Virus record (IMG/VR): IMGVR_UViG_3300021479_000006
Span: 102,901-166,900 of that record
Origin: a virus
Strand: one strand, 5' to 3'
DNA: 64,000 nucleotides
The notes under the pieces are model-generated. The model was not told where the DNA came from. It worked only from the letters and a program-made list of their open reading frames with translations, and made no database searches. Made by a program: the position numbers and the translations under genes. Shown piece after piece: positions 44,517 through 53,480 of this stretch (position 1 is its first letter; each line of letters begins with the position of its first letter).

Positions 44517-45287
44517 TTATATCTCACGTGTAAGAAGTATAGAACCATTACCAAAATCCATAAAAAGCATTGTAGTAAACATTGTTATTTTCCATTCTTC
44601 ACTAACTGGTAAAGACATAAAGAAATCTTTATTATAACAGAAAGAGGACTCTTCCATATCTTCATAAGTACCAACCTTGAGACTATAGGTTCCCTGTTCT
44701 TCAATAAAAATACTACCTTTTTTAAAAGATATAAATATTCGCTTGTCTTCTGTTCTCACCGAAGATAATTCTTTTAGATCTTTATAATCTTCTTTGTTTA
44801 GAGAAAATTCAATAATAGAATCTTCGCTGTTTCTCATGTCATCTATTGCTGAGAATTGAACATTTTCAGCAGTACTATGTTCACCAGAAGTATAATTGTT
44901 TCTTACTTTACCATCCCAGGCCGTAATTTTAAATATTGTGTTATGTTGATCCTGAATAAGTATTTTGAGTTTTATTTCCTCTTTACTTCTTTTATAAATT
45001 TTGAATTGTTTATAAAAGTTTTTTGGTAAAAAAATTACAAAATCACTATCAGGAAAGTTTTCTGGAAGATGTTGAAACAAATACTGACTATCAAAAGTGT
45101 AGTATTTTATAAGTGATAGAACTTCACCTATTTTCTCAGCAGCATATATGAAGGTTTGCTTACCTCCTATTCTGAGCATCAATTCTTCTTCCTTGATCTT
45201 AGCAAGATCATTGATGGCCTCTAAAATAATTTCTAATTTATCTGCTGAAGTTGTGAGTTTTAACTCTTGGAACATTTCTTTGCTCAT
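44517..45287 (-). CDS. possible sliding clamp (gp45-like)
   Basis: 256 aa. An arrangement of alternating strands and helices with SYSLKVGTYEDMEE and WKITMFTTMLFMDFGNGSILLT at the C-terminus resembles the ring-forming clamp fold. No decisive sequence motif. Located two genes downstream of DnaJ. If correct, it supplies processivity to the phage polymerase; otherwise unknown. Confidence 0.4.
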   Translation of the reverse strand: MSKEMFQELKLTTSADKLEIILEAINDLAKIKEEELMLRIGGKQTFIYAAEKIGEVLSLIKYYTFDSQYLFQHLPENFPDSDFVIFLPKNFYKQFKIYKRSKEEIKLKILIQDQHNTIFKITAWDGKVRNNYTSGEHSTAENVQFSAIDDMRNSEDSIIEFSLNKEDYKDLKELSSVRTEDKRIFISFKKGSIFIEEQGTYSLKVGTYEDMEESSFCYNKDFFMSLPVSEEWKITMFTTMLFMDFGNGSILLTREI

Positions 45288-45336
45288 ACACTATAATGTT
45301 TAAGTACTATTGATATAGTAAGAACACTATAAAGTT

Positions 45337-46398
45337 TTACAAACTCTTAATTTTATTTATTTGATCGATAGTAAGATTGTTATAATCAACAATAATATTT
45401 ACATTCAAAATAAGATTACCCCGAAGGTCATGTTGAGGATTGTTAATCAATCCTTTATTACTCATCTTCAAACCTTGCCCGTCTTCTATTTTTGCCGGAA
45501 TATTAATTTCATATTCTTTACCATCAAGATGTGTAAATTTAAACTTACCACCAGTAATGGCTGTTTTAAAATCAATATCTATTTTTCTTTGTAAATCACC
45601 ATTACTACCTCTTTTGTAAAGATTATGTTCTTTTTCTATAAGTTTTATAAATAATGATCCTTTTTTTCCAAGGTCTGTATAATACTTAGAAAAATGCCCA
45701 TAATTATGTACAGTATATTTTCGTTCACCTTTATGTGAGTATAAAGTTTCTACTGGTATTTTTTCATCTTTTTCACAAACCTTCTCACCTTTACATTTAG
45801 CACAAAGTTGTGTATGGATTCTTCCGCTACCTCTACAGAATCTACATTTAGCACCTTGGAATATTCCTGTTTGTCCACACATTAAACAATCATTACCATC
45901 ATCAGATAAGTCAGAACCTGTACCATCACATTTAGTACATACAACATTTCTTTTATAGTTAATATTTAATTTCTCATTACGATAGATATGTTCCAAGGTA
46001 ACATCAACAGTCAAATTAATATCAAGTTCTTCAAAAAAACCTTGTGTATCTCTACGTGTTTTAAATGGATCATATTGCCTACTACCTTGTGTAAAACCAC
46101 TACCAAACATTTCATTAATCAAATCTTCAAAGTTTTTATCACCTTGTGGGTATGTACGACCATTTTGATTATAATTATATCCACCAAAATTACCATGAGT
46201 TTTCATAGTATCATAATTAGATTTCTTTTGTGGATCACCTAATATCGAATATGCTTCATTTATTTCTTTGATCTTTTCTTCAGTACCACCAATATCTGGA
46301 TGATGTAGTTTACTTAATCGTCTGAAGGCTTTTTTAATATCCTCCTGAGTACTACTTGAAGTAACTTCAAGAATTTTGTAATAATCTTTATTCTCCAT
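45337..46398 (-). CDS. dnaJ: DnaJ-type Hsp40 co-chaperone
   Basis: 353 aa. J domain with HPD at residues 33-35, a Gly-rich linker, then four Cys-x-x-Cys zinc-finger repeats (CTKCDGTG, CLMCGQTG, CRFCRGSG, CAKCKGEK) and a C-terminal peptide-binding domain. All functional parts appear intact. Probably recruits host DnaK for virion assembly or replication. A 59-aa gene overlaps its start by 11 bp. Confidence 0.93.
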   Translation of the reverse strand: MENKDYYKILEVTSSSTQEDIKKAFRRLSKLHHPDIGGTEEKIKEINEAYSILGDPQKKSNYDTMKTHGNFGGYNYNQNGRTYPQGDKNFEDLINEMFGSGFTQGSRQYDPFKTRRDTQGFFEELDINLTVDVTLEHIYRNEKLNINYKRNVVCTKCDGTGSDLSDDGNDCLMCGQTGIFQGAKCRFCRGSGRIHTQLCAKCKGEKVCEKDEKIPVETLYSHKGERKYTVHNYGHFSKYYTDLGKKGSLFIKLIEKEHNLYKRGSNGDLQRKIDIDFKTAITGGKFKFTHLDGKEYEINIPAKIEDGQGLKMSNKGLINNPQHDLRGNLILNVNIIVDYNNLTIDQINKIKSL

Positions 46399-46567
46399 CG
46401 GTTTTAGTATTGATTTCTTTTTCGAGATCTTTTAGAAAATTTTTACTATCAGAATCCATAGCAATTATAATATCTTGTTTATTAAGAAAGTCCAGCATTT
46501 TATTCCGGCCTACCTCAGCTAACATTGAGTTCAAATGATTAATATCTACGTAAAATCTTTTTTTCAT
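46388..46567 (-). CDS. 59-aa small protein upstream of DnaJ
   Basis: ATG at 46565-46567, 59 codons; starts MKKRFYVDINHLNSML. Stop overlaps the DnaJ start by 11 bases, suggesting translational coupling. Not recognised. Confidence 0.55.
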   Translation of the reverse strand: MKKRFYVDINHLNSMLAEVGRNKMLDFLNKQDIIIAMDSDSKNFLKDLEKEINTKTDGE

Positions 46568-46609
46568 TAAATTTATAATTATATTTTATATACTATTCTT
46601 ATATAGAAG

Positions 46610-46640
46610 TTTGTTAAATTGTTAAAAAAAGCTAATTTTG
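46610..46640 (+). promoter_or_regulatory. Bacteroidetes-type promoter TTTG-N19-TAATTTTG
   Basis: TTTG 46610-46613 and TAATTTTG 46633-46640 match the consensus exactly. Transcription would start near 46647, so the IF-3 start must be the ATG at 46676 and not the upstream TTG. Confidence 0.7.
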
Positions 46641-46675
46641 ACGTAAACTTTCATCGATTTAATACTATAAAAATA

Positions 46676-47215
46676 ATGAAACCAAATTTTAAATCTAATT
46701 TTAAGTACCAGAAGAAAGAAAATCCTCATAAAATTGACGATTTTATTAGAGCTACAACTGTAAGACTTGTAGGTGAAGGTACCAGTGATATTGTAGAACT
46801 GAGTTATGCACTTAAACAAGCTGACAGTTTAAATTTAAATCTTGTTGAGATTAATGGACAAGTAAACCCACCTATTGTTAAAATAATGGATTATAAAAAG
46901 TTCCTATATGAACAGGAGAAAAATAAAAAAAATACTAAAGGTCCTACAACTAAAGAAATTCAGCTAACATCAAATACCGGCCAGAATGATATTGATGTTA
47001 AAATGAAGAAAATTTTAGAATTTTTAGATAAAGGTCATAAGGTTAAAATAGTCATGAAATTTCTGGGTAGAAATATTCAGTTCGTTAGCCGTGGTGAAGA
47101 AATGCTTTTAAGAATGGCTGAGAAACTTGCTGAAGTAGGTAAGATTGAACAGTTACCTAAACTGGAAGGTAAGAATATGCTACTTTATGTGGCTCCTAAA
47201 CCAAAAAATAAATAA
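46676..47215 (+). CDS. infC: translation initiation factor IF-3
   Basis: 179 aa with both IF-3 domains. N-domain: IRATTVRLVGEGTSDIVELSYALKQADSLNLNLVEI then PPIVKIMDYKKFLYEQEK. C-domain: KEIQLTSNTGQNDIDVKMKKILEFLDKGHKVKI. It keeps the full length of cellular IF-3. IF-3 prevents subunit association and checks start codons on the 30S subunit, so a phage copy could bias initiation towards phage mRNAs. Driven by a consensus host-type promoter, so probably early. Confidence 0.9.
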   Translation: MKPNFKSNFKYQKKENPHKIDDFIRATTVRLVGEGTSDIVELSYALKQADSLNLNLVEINGQVNPPIVKIMDYKKFLYEQEKNKKNTKGPTTKEIQLTSNTGQNDIDVKMKKILEFLDKGHKVKIVMKFLGRNIQFVSRGEEMLLRMAEKLAEVGKIEQLPKLEGKNMLLYVAPKPKNK

Positions 47216-47227
47216 TACTGTTCTAAT

Positions 47228-47386
47228 ATGGTATTCAATAGAATAGTAAAAAGATCTATAATTCTTCTTGAGAAAAATCCTGGGAATAATTCCGACTATA
47301 TAATAATCAAACGCAAATACGTATTTAAACAGAACTTCTTTTTTGGAAGAACACTGTTACATAAATATGATATTCAAATTAAGTAA
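47228..47386 (+). CDS. 52-aa hypothetical protein
   Basis: ATG at 47228, basic (NRIVKRSIILLEKNPGNN). 12 bp after IF-3, so probably in its transcript. Not recognised. Confidence 0.5.
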   Translation: MVFNRIVKRSIILLEKNPGNNSDYIIIKRKYVFKQNFFFGRTLLHKYDIQIK

Positions 47387-47394
47387 AGTAATCC

Positions 47395-47727
47395 ATGATA
47401 AAGAAAGAAGATGGTTGTATAATTTTAATCTTTAAAAAAATTGTAAAAGGTGTAGCATATATTTATAAAATTAATATTACTTCAAAAAAAGTAAAAGCTA
47501 TATCAAAAGAAGGTATTGATATTACTCTTAATTGGAATAATGAAAGATCAAGAATGCGAGAAATGCTTGAAGAAGCCATTATAGAAATGGATGAAATTAT
47601 AATGAATAATAAAAATATTATGTATACAGCAATTTTACAAAAGAATACTTTTGAAGCTGAGAAGGCTGAGAAACATTTAGAAAAGAAAAAAGATATTCTT
47701 ACAATATTAAAATCTTATAAATTCTAA
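47395..47727 (+). CDS. 110-aa hypothetical protein
   Basis: N-terminal beta part then a long charged helix (RSRMREMLEEAIIEMDEIIMNN). Follows the 52-aa gene by 8 bp. Function unknown. Confidence 0.5.
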   Translation: MIKKEDGCIILIFKKIVKGVAYIYKINITSKKVKAISKEGIDITLNWNNERSRMREMLEEAIIEMDEIIMNNKNIMYTAILQKNTFEAEKAEKHLEKKKDILTILKSYKF

Positions 47728-47728
47728 C

Positions 47729-47923
47729 ATGTCCAGATCTATAAAAGAAACTCCTGTTTTAACTGGTAAAGATGTTGATACATTCTACAAAAATCTCATG
47801 GAAAATGTAATAATTTTAGAGAATCCCACTAAAGAAGAATTGGAACTAAAGGCTATTACTATAGAAAGAATGAAGAAATCTTATGAAGCCTTGAAATCGA
47901 TAACAGTTGGTTTTGAGTTTTAA
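47729..47923 (+). CDS. 64-aa hypothetical protein
   Basis: Small helical protein (LTGKDVDTFYKNLMENV ... ERMKKSYEALKS). One base after the previous stop, last gene before a double hairpin. Not recognised. Confidence 0.5.
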   Translation: MSRSIKETPVLTGKDVDTFYKNLMENVIILENPTKEELELKAITIERMKKSYEALKSITVGFEF

Positions 47924-47959
47924 AAATTTGCCCTCTTGAGTTTTTATAAGCTCAAGCAA

Positions 47960-47989
47960 GCCTGCAAAATTGGTTGCAGGCAATTTTTT
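47960..47989 (+). terminator. intrinsic terminator (IF-3 operon)
   Basis: GCCTGCAA/TTGCAGGC stem (47960-47967 with 47974-47981) followed by a T-run. A second inverted repeat (CTTGAG/CTCAAG) lies just before it. Confidence 0.85.
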
Positions 47990-48518
47990 AACCAATAAAA
48001 ATATCGTTTATTCTATTTTTTATTTTAGAAATTTCATCAGCCATCATAGTGTCCATTTCAGAGACCATACCTAAATCAAACGTATACAATTTTATAGTAA
48101 CTTTATTGTGGCCATCAAATTCAATAATTGGATAATGATCTTTCCTGTTTGCGAGTTCTAATACATCCTCTATAAACTTTTTCGATTTCTGAAATTTATC
48201 AAATTTAAAAATAGAAATAAGATATTTACCATCATATAGGAAATCTGAAGGCATTTCTTGATTGGTAATATAAAAAAATACGAAGCCTCCTAATTCCTGT
48301 TTAGGATATTCGGGTGTTAATGACGATATAAGATTTAATTTAGATTCTGGTTCCAAAACCAATACATAATGAAAACCAACTTTAAAAAGAAAAGCTCCTG
48401 GGGACATACTCCTAAGTATAGGATTTATATACCCAAGCTTTAGTACTAAAGATTCAGCATAAGCTTCTAAAGATTCTGGAATTTTAATTGAATTAAATTC
48501 TGTAAAACTGAGAACCAC
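47988..48518 (-). CDS. 176-aa protein with tag-like start
   Basis: Starts MVLSFTEFNSIKIPE, a divergent version of the tag. The rest is alpha/beta with a YPIIEFDGHNKVTIKL segment. Near two other tagged genes. Unknown function. Confidence 0.5.
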   Translation of the reverse strand: MVLSFTEFNSIKIPESLEAYAESLVLKLGYINPILRSMSPGAFLFKVGFHYVLVLEPESKLNLISSLTPEYPKQELGGFVFFYITNQEMPSDFLYDGKYLISIFKFDKFQKSKKFIEDVLELANRKDHYPIIEFDGHNKVTIKLYTFDLGMVSEMDTMMADEISKIKNRINDIFIG

Positions 48519-48523
48519 GACAA

Positions 48524-48781
48524 TTAGTTATTTTTAAGTATAGGATTAAATAACCCATAATCAAGAGCCATTGTTATAAAACTAGAAAGTGTTTCTGAAT
48601 CATAAGCCATCAAATCTTGTACATCAGATTCGCCATCTCTTATCTCTCTAAGAAGATGTATAATTTCTGAATTAAGTTCACTAAATCCTAAATTATCAGA
48701 ACTATCTGATATGTTAACATCATATATGGATTCATCGTCTCCACTATTTTGTTCTTTTATATAATCACTAAATTTTCTCAT
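48524..48781 (-). CDS. 85-aa acidic protein with N-terminal tag
   Basis: Starts MRKFSDYIKEQNSGDDES, matching the tag with an I-K-E site. Highly acidic body. Small size and tag fit an internal head protein. Unknown. Confidence 0.55.
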   Translation of the reverse strand: MRKFSDYIKEQNSGDDESIYDVNISDSSDNLGFSELNSEIIHLLREIRDGESDVQDLMAYDSETLSSFITMALDYGLFNPILKNN

Positions 48782-48797
48782 TGTTGAAATTTGTTTT

Positions 48798-49772
48798 TTA
48801 ATCGAGGAATTCGATTTTTGTCTCAGTCAAACCTAATAAACCATTTACTGTTTCTTCTTCTTTCTCCTCCACATTAATATTACCTTCATCATCTTTTGTT
48901 TGGTGTGTAGCCTCTTCATCAGCTTTATTTTGTTCGTTATCAATAGTATTTTCACCAACTGCTAAAGATGTAGGAATATTATCTATGACCAAATATTTTT
49001 GTAGAATGTATTCAACCATTTGCTCGGCAAGTTCTGTATCTGTATATGCTTTATTCACATCATCACCAGTATCTTCATGAACCTTAGCTTTATATTCATC
49101 TATGAGATTTGATGGTACACTAAATGTTGTTTTTACTTTGTATGAACCTTCTACAAGAATTGTTGATTCATAAAGACCTTGTGTTGGTGAAGGTACTTCA
49201 TCGTCTATATGAAATTCTTCAACTTTATCATCTTCTGCGGAATCTACTATATTTGATTTGTTAATATCCGAAATTGTTTTAGCTGTATCATCAATAAATT
49301 CTTCCTTCTGTATGTAAGGATCAATACCATATTCTTCTGTAAGCTCAGTGAGTATACCTGTTAAAGCATTTAATTCATCAGAAATTTTAGTATAAAAATC
49401 AGGATCTGATAAATCTTTTTTAGAAGAAATTAATCTTGTTTTATTATTAAATGCTGATAAAAAATCCCAGGTGATATCACCTACAGTAAAATCAGGTTCT
49501 CTATTTGAGAAAACGTTATTTAAAATATCAACTAATTCTTTCTTAGATATTCTCTTAACTGGTTGTATAATTTTTGGTGGTGCTATTGTATTTTCAACTA
49601 AATGAGTTGTTTTTGGTGTTACAGGTTTAGTTAAAGCAACTTTAGGTTGAATGTTAGTTTTTGATATCTGTACAGGTTCAACTTTTTTTGGAGCTACTTT
49701 ATTAGTAGTTTTTTCACTACCTTTTTTTACGAAATCATCAAATGATAAAACACGATCTAATTTTGTTGACAT
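48798..49772 (-). CDS. 324-aa acidic tagged protein (scaffold-like?)
   Basis: Starts MSTKLDRVLSFDDFVKKGSE; a Lys/Pro/Thr-rich linker (KKVEPVQISKTNIQPKV) is followed by an acidic helical body. The composition fits a capsid core/scaffold or internal protein. GATATATAA precedes the ATG (49793-49801). Not recognised. Confidence 0.5.
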   Translation of the reverse strand: MSTKLDRVLSFDDFVKKGSEKTTNKVAPKKVEPVQISKTNIQPKVALTKPVTPKTTHLVENTIAPPKIIQPVKRISKKELVDILNNVFSNREPDFTVGDITWDFLSAFNNKTRLISSKKDLSDPDFYTKISDELNALTGILTELTEEYGIDPYIQKEEFIDDTAKTISDINKSNIVDSAEDDKVEEFHIDDEVPSPTQGLYESTILVEGSYKVKTTFSVPSNLIDEYKAKVHEDTGDDVNKAYTDTELAEQMVEYILQKYLVIDNIPTSLAVGENTIDNEQNKADEEATHQTKDDEGNINVEEKEEETVNGLLGLTETKIEFLD

Positions 49773-49792
49773 TATATTGAGTGAAATTTTAG

Positions 49793-49801
49793 TTATATAT
49801 C
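49793..49801 (-). promoter_or_regulatory. late-promoter-like motif GATATATAA
   Basis: GATATATAA on the coding strand ~20-28 bp before the tagged 324-aa gene. Confidence 0.5.
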
Positions 49802-49804
49802 AAA

Positions 49805-50056
49805 TCAATCCTGAGAATTATCGTTTAGATAATCGAATTCTTCGGTAGCAGGAAATAAATGATAAATTAATGGTGTAGATGGTTCATACATACTGAAATC
49901 TCTTATTTCAGAATCTGGTTTGAAAATTTTGATTAGAACTTCTTTTTCAAGTTTGAAGTTTTCAATCATTTTCTTACCATCAATATAGAAAGCCATCCAT
50001 TGAATATTGTTACTATAATCATAACATATTTTTAAAATATACTTCAAGTTATTCAT
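49805..50056 (-). CDS. 83-aa hypothetical protein
   Basis: Mixed alpha/beta (NIQWMAFYIDGKKMIENFKLEKEV). Its start overlaps the stop of the P-loop kinase gene. Not recognised. Confidence 0.5.
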   Translation of the reverse strand: MNNLKYILKICYDYSNNIQWMAFYIDGKKMIENFKLEKEVLIKIFKPDSEIRDFSMYEPSTPLIYHLFPATEEFDYLNDNSQD

Positions 50057-50577
50057 TATTCTTTGATTTTATTTAAGATAGCTCTTACTCTTTTCTTAAG
50101 TTTATGTTCGGTAATTATAGTATAATTAATATTATTATCATCAAGTAATTTTTGTATTTCTATACCTTTAGCGTAGGCCTCTTCTTGGTTTTGTCTTCGA
50201 CCATGACTTTGATATTCAAATATAGGAGGTAAGTAGAAATTGTAATTTTCATAATTATCATATTCCTTCCATATAAGATTTTCTAATTCTTTGTAAGGAT
50301 TTTTAAGATAAGTAATACCCATAGGGAACGGACTATCAGTTACAATCCAATCAACTTTATCACGAACTCTGTATTGAAGATGTTGTTGTTCTCCAAAAAT
50401 AAGTATCTGATCCGATAAATTACAAAAATTGTTTTCATAGGTTTGTCCTTTAGCATATTCTTCAACATACTCAACTTTAAAACCTTTTACCTTCATATCA
50501 GCAGCAAGTCTCATAGCTAATGTGCTCTTACCCGAGCAGGGAGCCCCATAAATATTAATAACTTTAGTTTTCGACAT
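50056..50577 (-). CDS. P-loop kinase of NadR/AAA_28 type
   Basis: 173 aa from the ATG at 50577. Walker A GAPCSGKST, then VEYVEEYAK and WIVTDSPFPMG (the Asp of the Walker B-like strand). The arrangement resembles the ribosylnicotinamide kinase domain of NadR and related small nucleoside kinases. Suggests a role in NAD salvage or nucleotide pools, as does the DRTase-Nudix protein at 383. Substrate unproven. Confidence 0.65.
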   Translation of the reverse strand: MSKTKVINIYGAPCSGKSTLAMRLAADMKVKGFKVEYVEEYAKGQTYENNFCNLSDQILIFGEQQHLQYRVRDKVDWIVTDSPFPMGITYLKNPYKELENLIWKEYDNYENYNFYLPPIFEYQSHGRRQNQEEAYAKGIEIQKLLDDNNINYTIITEHKLKKRVRAILNKIKE

Positions 50578-50637
50578 AATAAACAAATTGTTTGTACTGT
50601 TTATATAGAAATAGCTGAATTAAGTTGAACATATATT

Positions 50638-50646
50638 GATATATAA
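50638..50646 (+). promoter_or_regulatory. late-promoter-like motif GATATATAA
   Basis: GATATATAA ends 18 bp before the ATG at 50665, close to the spacing seen for the tube gene. Confidence 0.45.
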
Positions 50647-50664
50647 TTGAAATATTTACCTTAT

Positions 50665-52008
50665 ATGTCTGAACTAAAATATTTTCAGAATCTAAATGAT
50701 TTCCTCTTAGAAGAGAACACTTATAAAATTAATCCTAAAGTACATGCTGAGGAATTAGTAATGATCCTAGGTAAAAGCATAGGTGAAGTAAATAATTTAT
50801 ATAAGGCTTTAGAAGTTATTAATCGTTTCAATCCAAAGATGGTTTTAAAAGCAAAAGATCAAGATACACTTTCATTTGAACCTATCATACACTGGTTATC
50901 TAATTTTAATGATAATAACAGAAGAAAAATATTAACCTGGTTCAGAGATAATAAAGATAAACACAAAAGACTTATAAGACTATTCGATATGATTGATACC
51001 CTTGATGGGTTTATTGTATACTACAATCAAAACTTTACAGGTGAACATAAGATAGATTTATTCGAAGGTCTTCAATTACATAATATACAAAATGGTAAAT
51101 TACTTATATCCTGGATGGTTCCTAATACAGAAATAAATTCTGATAACTATTATTACGATATTGGTATAGGAGATAGAAAAATAGAAGTAAAGGATTTCAC
51201 AAAAAGAAAAACTCCCTTAGAAGAAATAAAAATTCAGCTGGCAGAGAAAACTAAAATCAGTAGATATGAGTTTTGGTCTGAAATGGATTGGTCCATATTA
51301 CAATTAAGACAAATCAAACCAGAACTTATAGCGTTAAAAGAAGAGTTAGAAAGTGAACAATGGAAATCAGATGAAAATGATATTCTTCGTAAATTTTTGA
51401 AATACGCTTTTGAAGTACTTGATGAACAATTCCTACAAGATTTTGAAGCTGGTAATTTTGAAAACACAGCTTCTTGGGAGCGAATGTATAACTTATTCAT
51501 TAGTGGAAACAATCTATTAAAGTTCAAAAAAAGTAAACCTGGTGAAGGTATTTACGATTACGTTAAATTCATAAGTTCTTCAAGAGACAATAAACCTATG
51601 TTGTTTGATGTTGAACCGGTGGAAATAAAAACAGATGAAAATGATATTCCAGAAGAGATTACTCTAAAAATAAGAGAAAAATCAGAGTTAGAAAAAAAGA
51701 TATCCTATCTAAGAGTTAAGATATTGAAATTTAAGTATGCTAGAAATCCTGTAGACTGGATTAGAGATATATTAGCTGCCGAACAGTCCATAAGAAATTT
51801 CGCTAAAAAAATTAATATACTTATCGTTACACAAAGCGGTATAAAACTTATCACTGGCCAGGGTAATCAAAATCTTATTTTTAATACTGTAGGTAATGAA
51901 AAAGTTAAAGTAAGTTATCTTGGTGAAGAACCTAAAGAAGACTTATCAAATTATAAAAATGGTATATTAAGTCAACCATTCATGAAAAATATTTGGGCTC
52001 ACAGATAA
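50665..52008 (+). CDS. 447-aa tagged protein with PD-(D/E)xK nuclease-like motif
   Basis: Start at the ATG at 50665 (MSELKYFQNLNDFLLEEN), which fits the tag. YYYDIGIGDRKIEVKDFTK contains D-I-G-x-E-V-K, the PD-(D/E)xK-type arrangement of metal-dependent nucleases. The flanking long helices have no recognised motif. A packaged nuclease that attacks host DNA would fit, but the motif alone is weak. Preceded by GATATATAA. Confidence 0.5.
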   Translation: MSELKYFQNLNDFLLEENTYKINPKVHAEELVMILGKSIGEVNNLYKALEVINRFNPKMVLKAKDQDTLSFEPIIHWLSNFNDNNRRKILTWFRDNKDKHKRLIRLFDMIDTLDGFIVYYNQNFTGEHKIDLFEGLQLHNIQNGKLLISWMVPNTEINSDNYYYDIGIGDRKIEVKDFTKRKTPLEEIKIQLAEKTKISRYEFWSEMDWSILQLRQIKPELIALKEELESEQWKSDENDILRKFLKYAFEVLDEQFLQDFEAGNFENTASWERMYNLFISGNNLLKFKKSKPGEGIYDYVKFISSSRDNKPMLFDVEPVEIKTDENDIPEEITLKIREKSELEKKISYLRVKILKFKYARNPVDWIRDILAAEQSIRNFAKKINILIVTQSGIKLITGQGNQNLIFNTVGNEKVKVSYLGEEPKEDLSNYKNGILSQPFMKNIWAHR

Positions 52009-52514
52009 TGGAAAATATTTTAGAAGCATTTGGAATGAAGGATATCGAAGTAAAGAATAACATAAAAGCATTCTTCTCTATCTTTCATGATCTTAAATAT
52101 AAGCTCGAGGAAACACCTAAAAGATTAAGAGTATATCTGAAACATGATGATTTCACAATTCTATCTGTTGCTGGACTGATTAAATTTTATTTTAAGAGAG
52201 TAGAAAACTGTGATATTATTTTCATATACAATAAGAAAGAGAAGTGTTTAAAATTTCCTTTAAAACAAAATATAAGTTTTCAAGATCCTAAAAGAAATAA
52301 TTATTATGGTGTTTATGAACCTAATGGTTTCGATGAATCAAAAGCTAAAGAAATTAGATTAAGTGAATTCTTGAAACACAATAGATTAGATGTTGATTTT
52401 CTTGTTAATCTTGCTGAGTTTCCAGAAGACTTTGAATTTTACAAACAAGTAATATCACTCAAGAAAACTATTTATTATTATAGTTATCAGGGTATTGAAA
52501 CATTTTACGTTTGA
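52008..52514 (+). CDS. 168-aa hypothetical protein
   Basis: Start ATG overlaps the previous stop by one base (TAATG), so it is coupled to the nuclease-like gene. Contains IKFYFKRVENCDIIFIYNKKEKC and a Tyr-rich C-terminus. Unrecognised. Confidence 0.5.
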   Translation: MENILEAFGMKDIEVKNNIKAFFSIFHDLKYKLEETPKRLRVYLKHDDFTILSVAGLIKFYFKRVENCDIIFIYNKKEKCLKFPLKQNISFQDPKRNNYYGVYEPNGFDESKAKEIRLSEFLKHNRLDVDFLVNLAEFPEDFEFYKQVISLKKTIYYYSYQGIETFYV

Positions 52515-52554
52515 TAAACATTACTTATAAACATTGCCTAAAAATGATCTTAAT

Positions 52555-53139
52555 ATGAAAAACATAGTAACAGAGCAATTAGAATCTCTTGAAGTAATTA
52601 TTGATCCGGTTTATTTAAAACAAATTTACAAGAAAATAAGAAAGAGTTTATCCATTGATAAAGTTTATCATTCTATCAGGACTGCCTCCTACGCAATTGA
52701 ATTTACTAATAGTCCAGATGCTATCATTGTGGCCCTCTGTCATGATTATCTTGAAGCTGGTGGTTCCTTATTAAAACTTGATGTGTCTGACAGAATAAAA
52801 GAATTGTTAATGTGTCTCACAATAGAAAAATATTTTAACGAATATGATAATCCTTCTCTTTGTTGTTTACATTATAAAATACCTCGATTACCAACAGATA
52901 TGAAAAAAGATTTAATATATGCTAAAATTTCAGATAGGTTAGATAATTGCATTATGAAAGCTAACATTGGTATTCTTAAGGATAACTATATTGAAAAGAC
53001 AAAAAATCTTTTGTTCATGCTTTATAATAATTTTCCTAATAATAAAACGGATCTAAGAGAAAAAATTCTTGAAAAATTTATACCTATAAATCCAGGTTTC
53101 ATTGAACTTAATAAAATTCTATTTGCTTTCAATAACTAA
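52555..53139 (+). CDS. HD-domain alarmone-hydrolase-like protein (MESH1/SpoT-type)
   Basis: 194 aa. The HD pattern is YHSIRTASYAIEF...IIVALCHDYLE, followed by IYAKISDRLDNCIM, which matches the LADRLHN motif of RelA/SpoT-type hydrolases. Cellular small alarmone hydrolases degrade (p)ppGpp. A phage copy could block the stringent response or alarmone-signalling defences. Start at the ATG at 52555; the TTG at 52534 is rejected. Confidence 0.6.
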   Translation: MKNIVTEQLESLEVIIDPVYLKQIYKKIRKSLSIDKVYHSIRTASYAIEFTNSPDAIIVALCHDYLEAGGSLLKLDVSDRIKELLMCLTIEKYFNEYDNPSLCCLHYKIPRLPTDMKKDLIYAKISDRLDNCIMKANIGILKDNYIEKTKNLLFMLYNNFPNNKTDLREKILEKFIPINPGFIELNKILFAFNN

Positions 53140-53141
53140 AA

Positions 53142-53178
53142 ATTTGCTCAATAACATTAGTAATGATATTGAGCAAAT
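53142..53178. terminator. hairpin between convergent genes
   Basis: A perfect 12-bp stem (ATTTGCTCAATA with its complement) around a 13-nt loop between a plus-strand and a minus-strand gene. There is no strong T-run on the plus strand. Confidence 0.5.
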
Positions 53179-53187
53179 ATAGTGATA

Positions 53188-53463
53188 TTACTTAATATTT
53201 CGCTTCACCCTTTCTAAAAGAATTTCATAAATTAAATCCTCAGCATTGTTTTTATCATCAGGTACTTTTGTTGATACAGTAAAATATTCAATAACCGACT
53301 CGTTAAATTCTTTACAAAACTCATCATATGTAAAATAATTTGTAACACCATATTCATTATAAATCAAAATATTAGTTTCTAGTTGGCACATTTGCCATTC
53401 TGTAAACTGATCCATATAAGAATCATCTTGTATCTTTAGTACTTCTTGTAATTTAGTTTCCAT
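53188..53463 (-). CDS. 91-aa hypothetical protein
   Basis: Acidic helical protein (DQFTEWQMCQLETNILIYNEYGV). Divergent from a tagged gene, with a GATATATAAATA motif between them. Not recognised. Confidence 0.5.
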   Translation of the reverse strand: METKLQEVLKIQDDSYMDQFTEWQMCQLETNILIYNEYGVTNYFTYDEFCKEFNESVIEYFTVSTKVPDDKNNAEDLIYEILLERVKRNIK

Positions 53464-53468
53464 ACTTA

Positions 53469-53480
53469 GATATATAAATA
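53469..53480 (+). promoter_or_regulatory. late-promoter-like motif GATATATAAATA
   Basis: GATATATAAATA, identical in its core to the motif before the tube gene, ~17 bp before the ATG of the tagged gene at 53497. Confidence 0.5.

Noticed and set aside
50647-50664. Upstream TTG start for the nuclease-like gene
   Set aside because: The ATG at 50665 gives the shared tag and correct spacing to GATATATAA.
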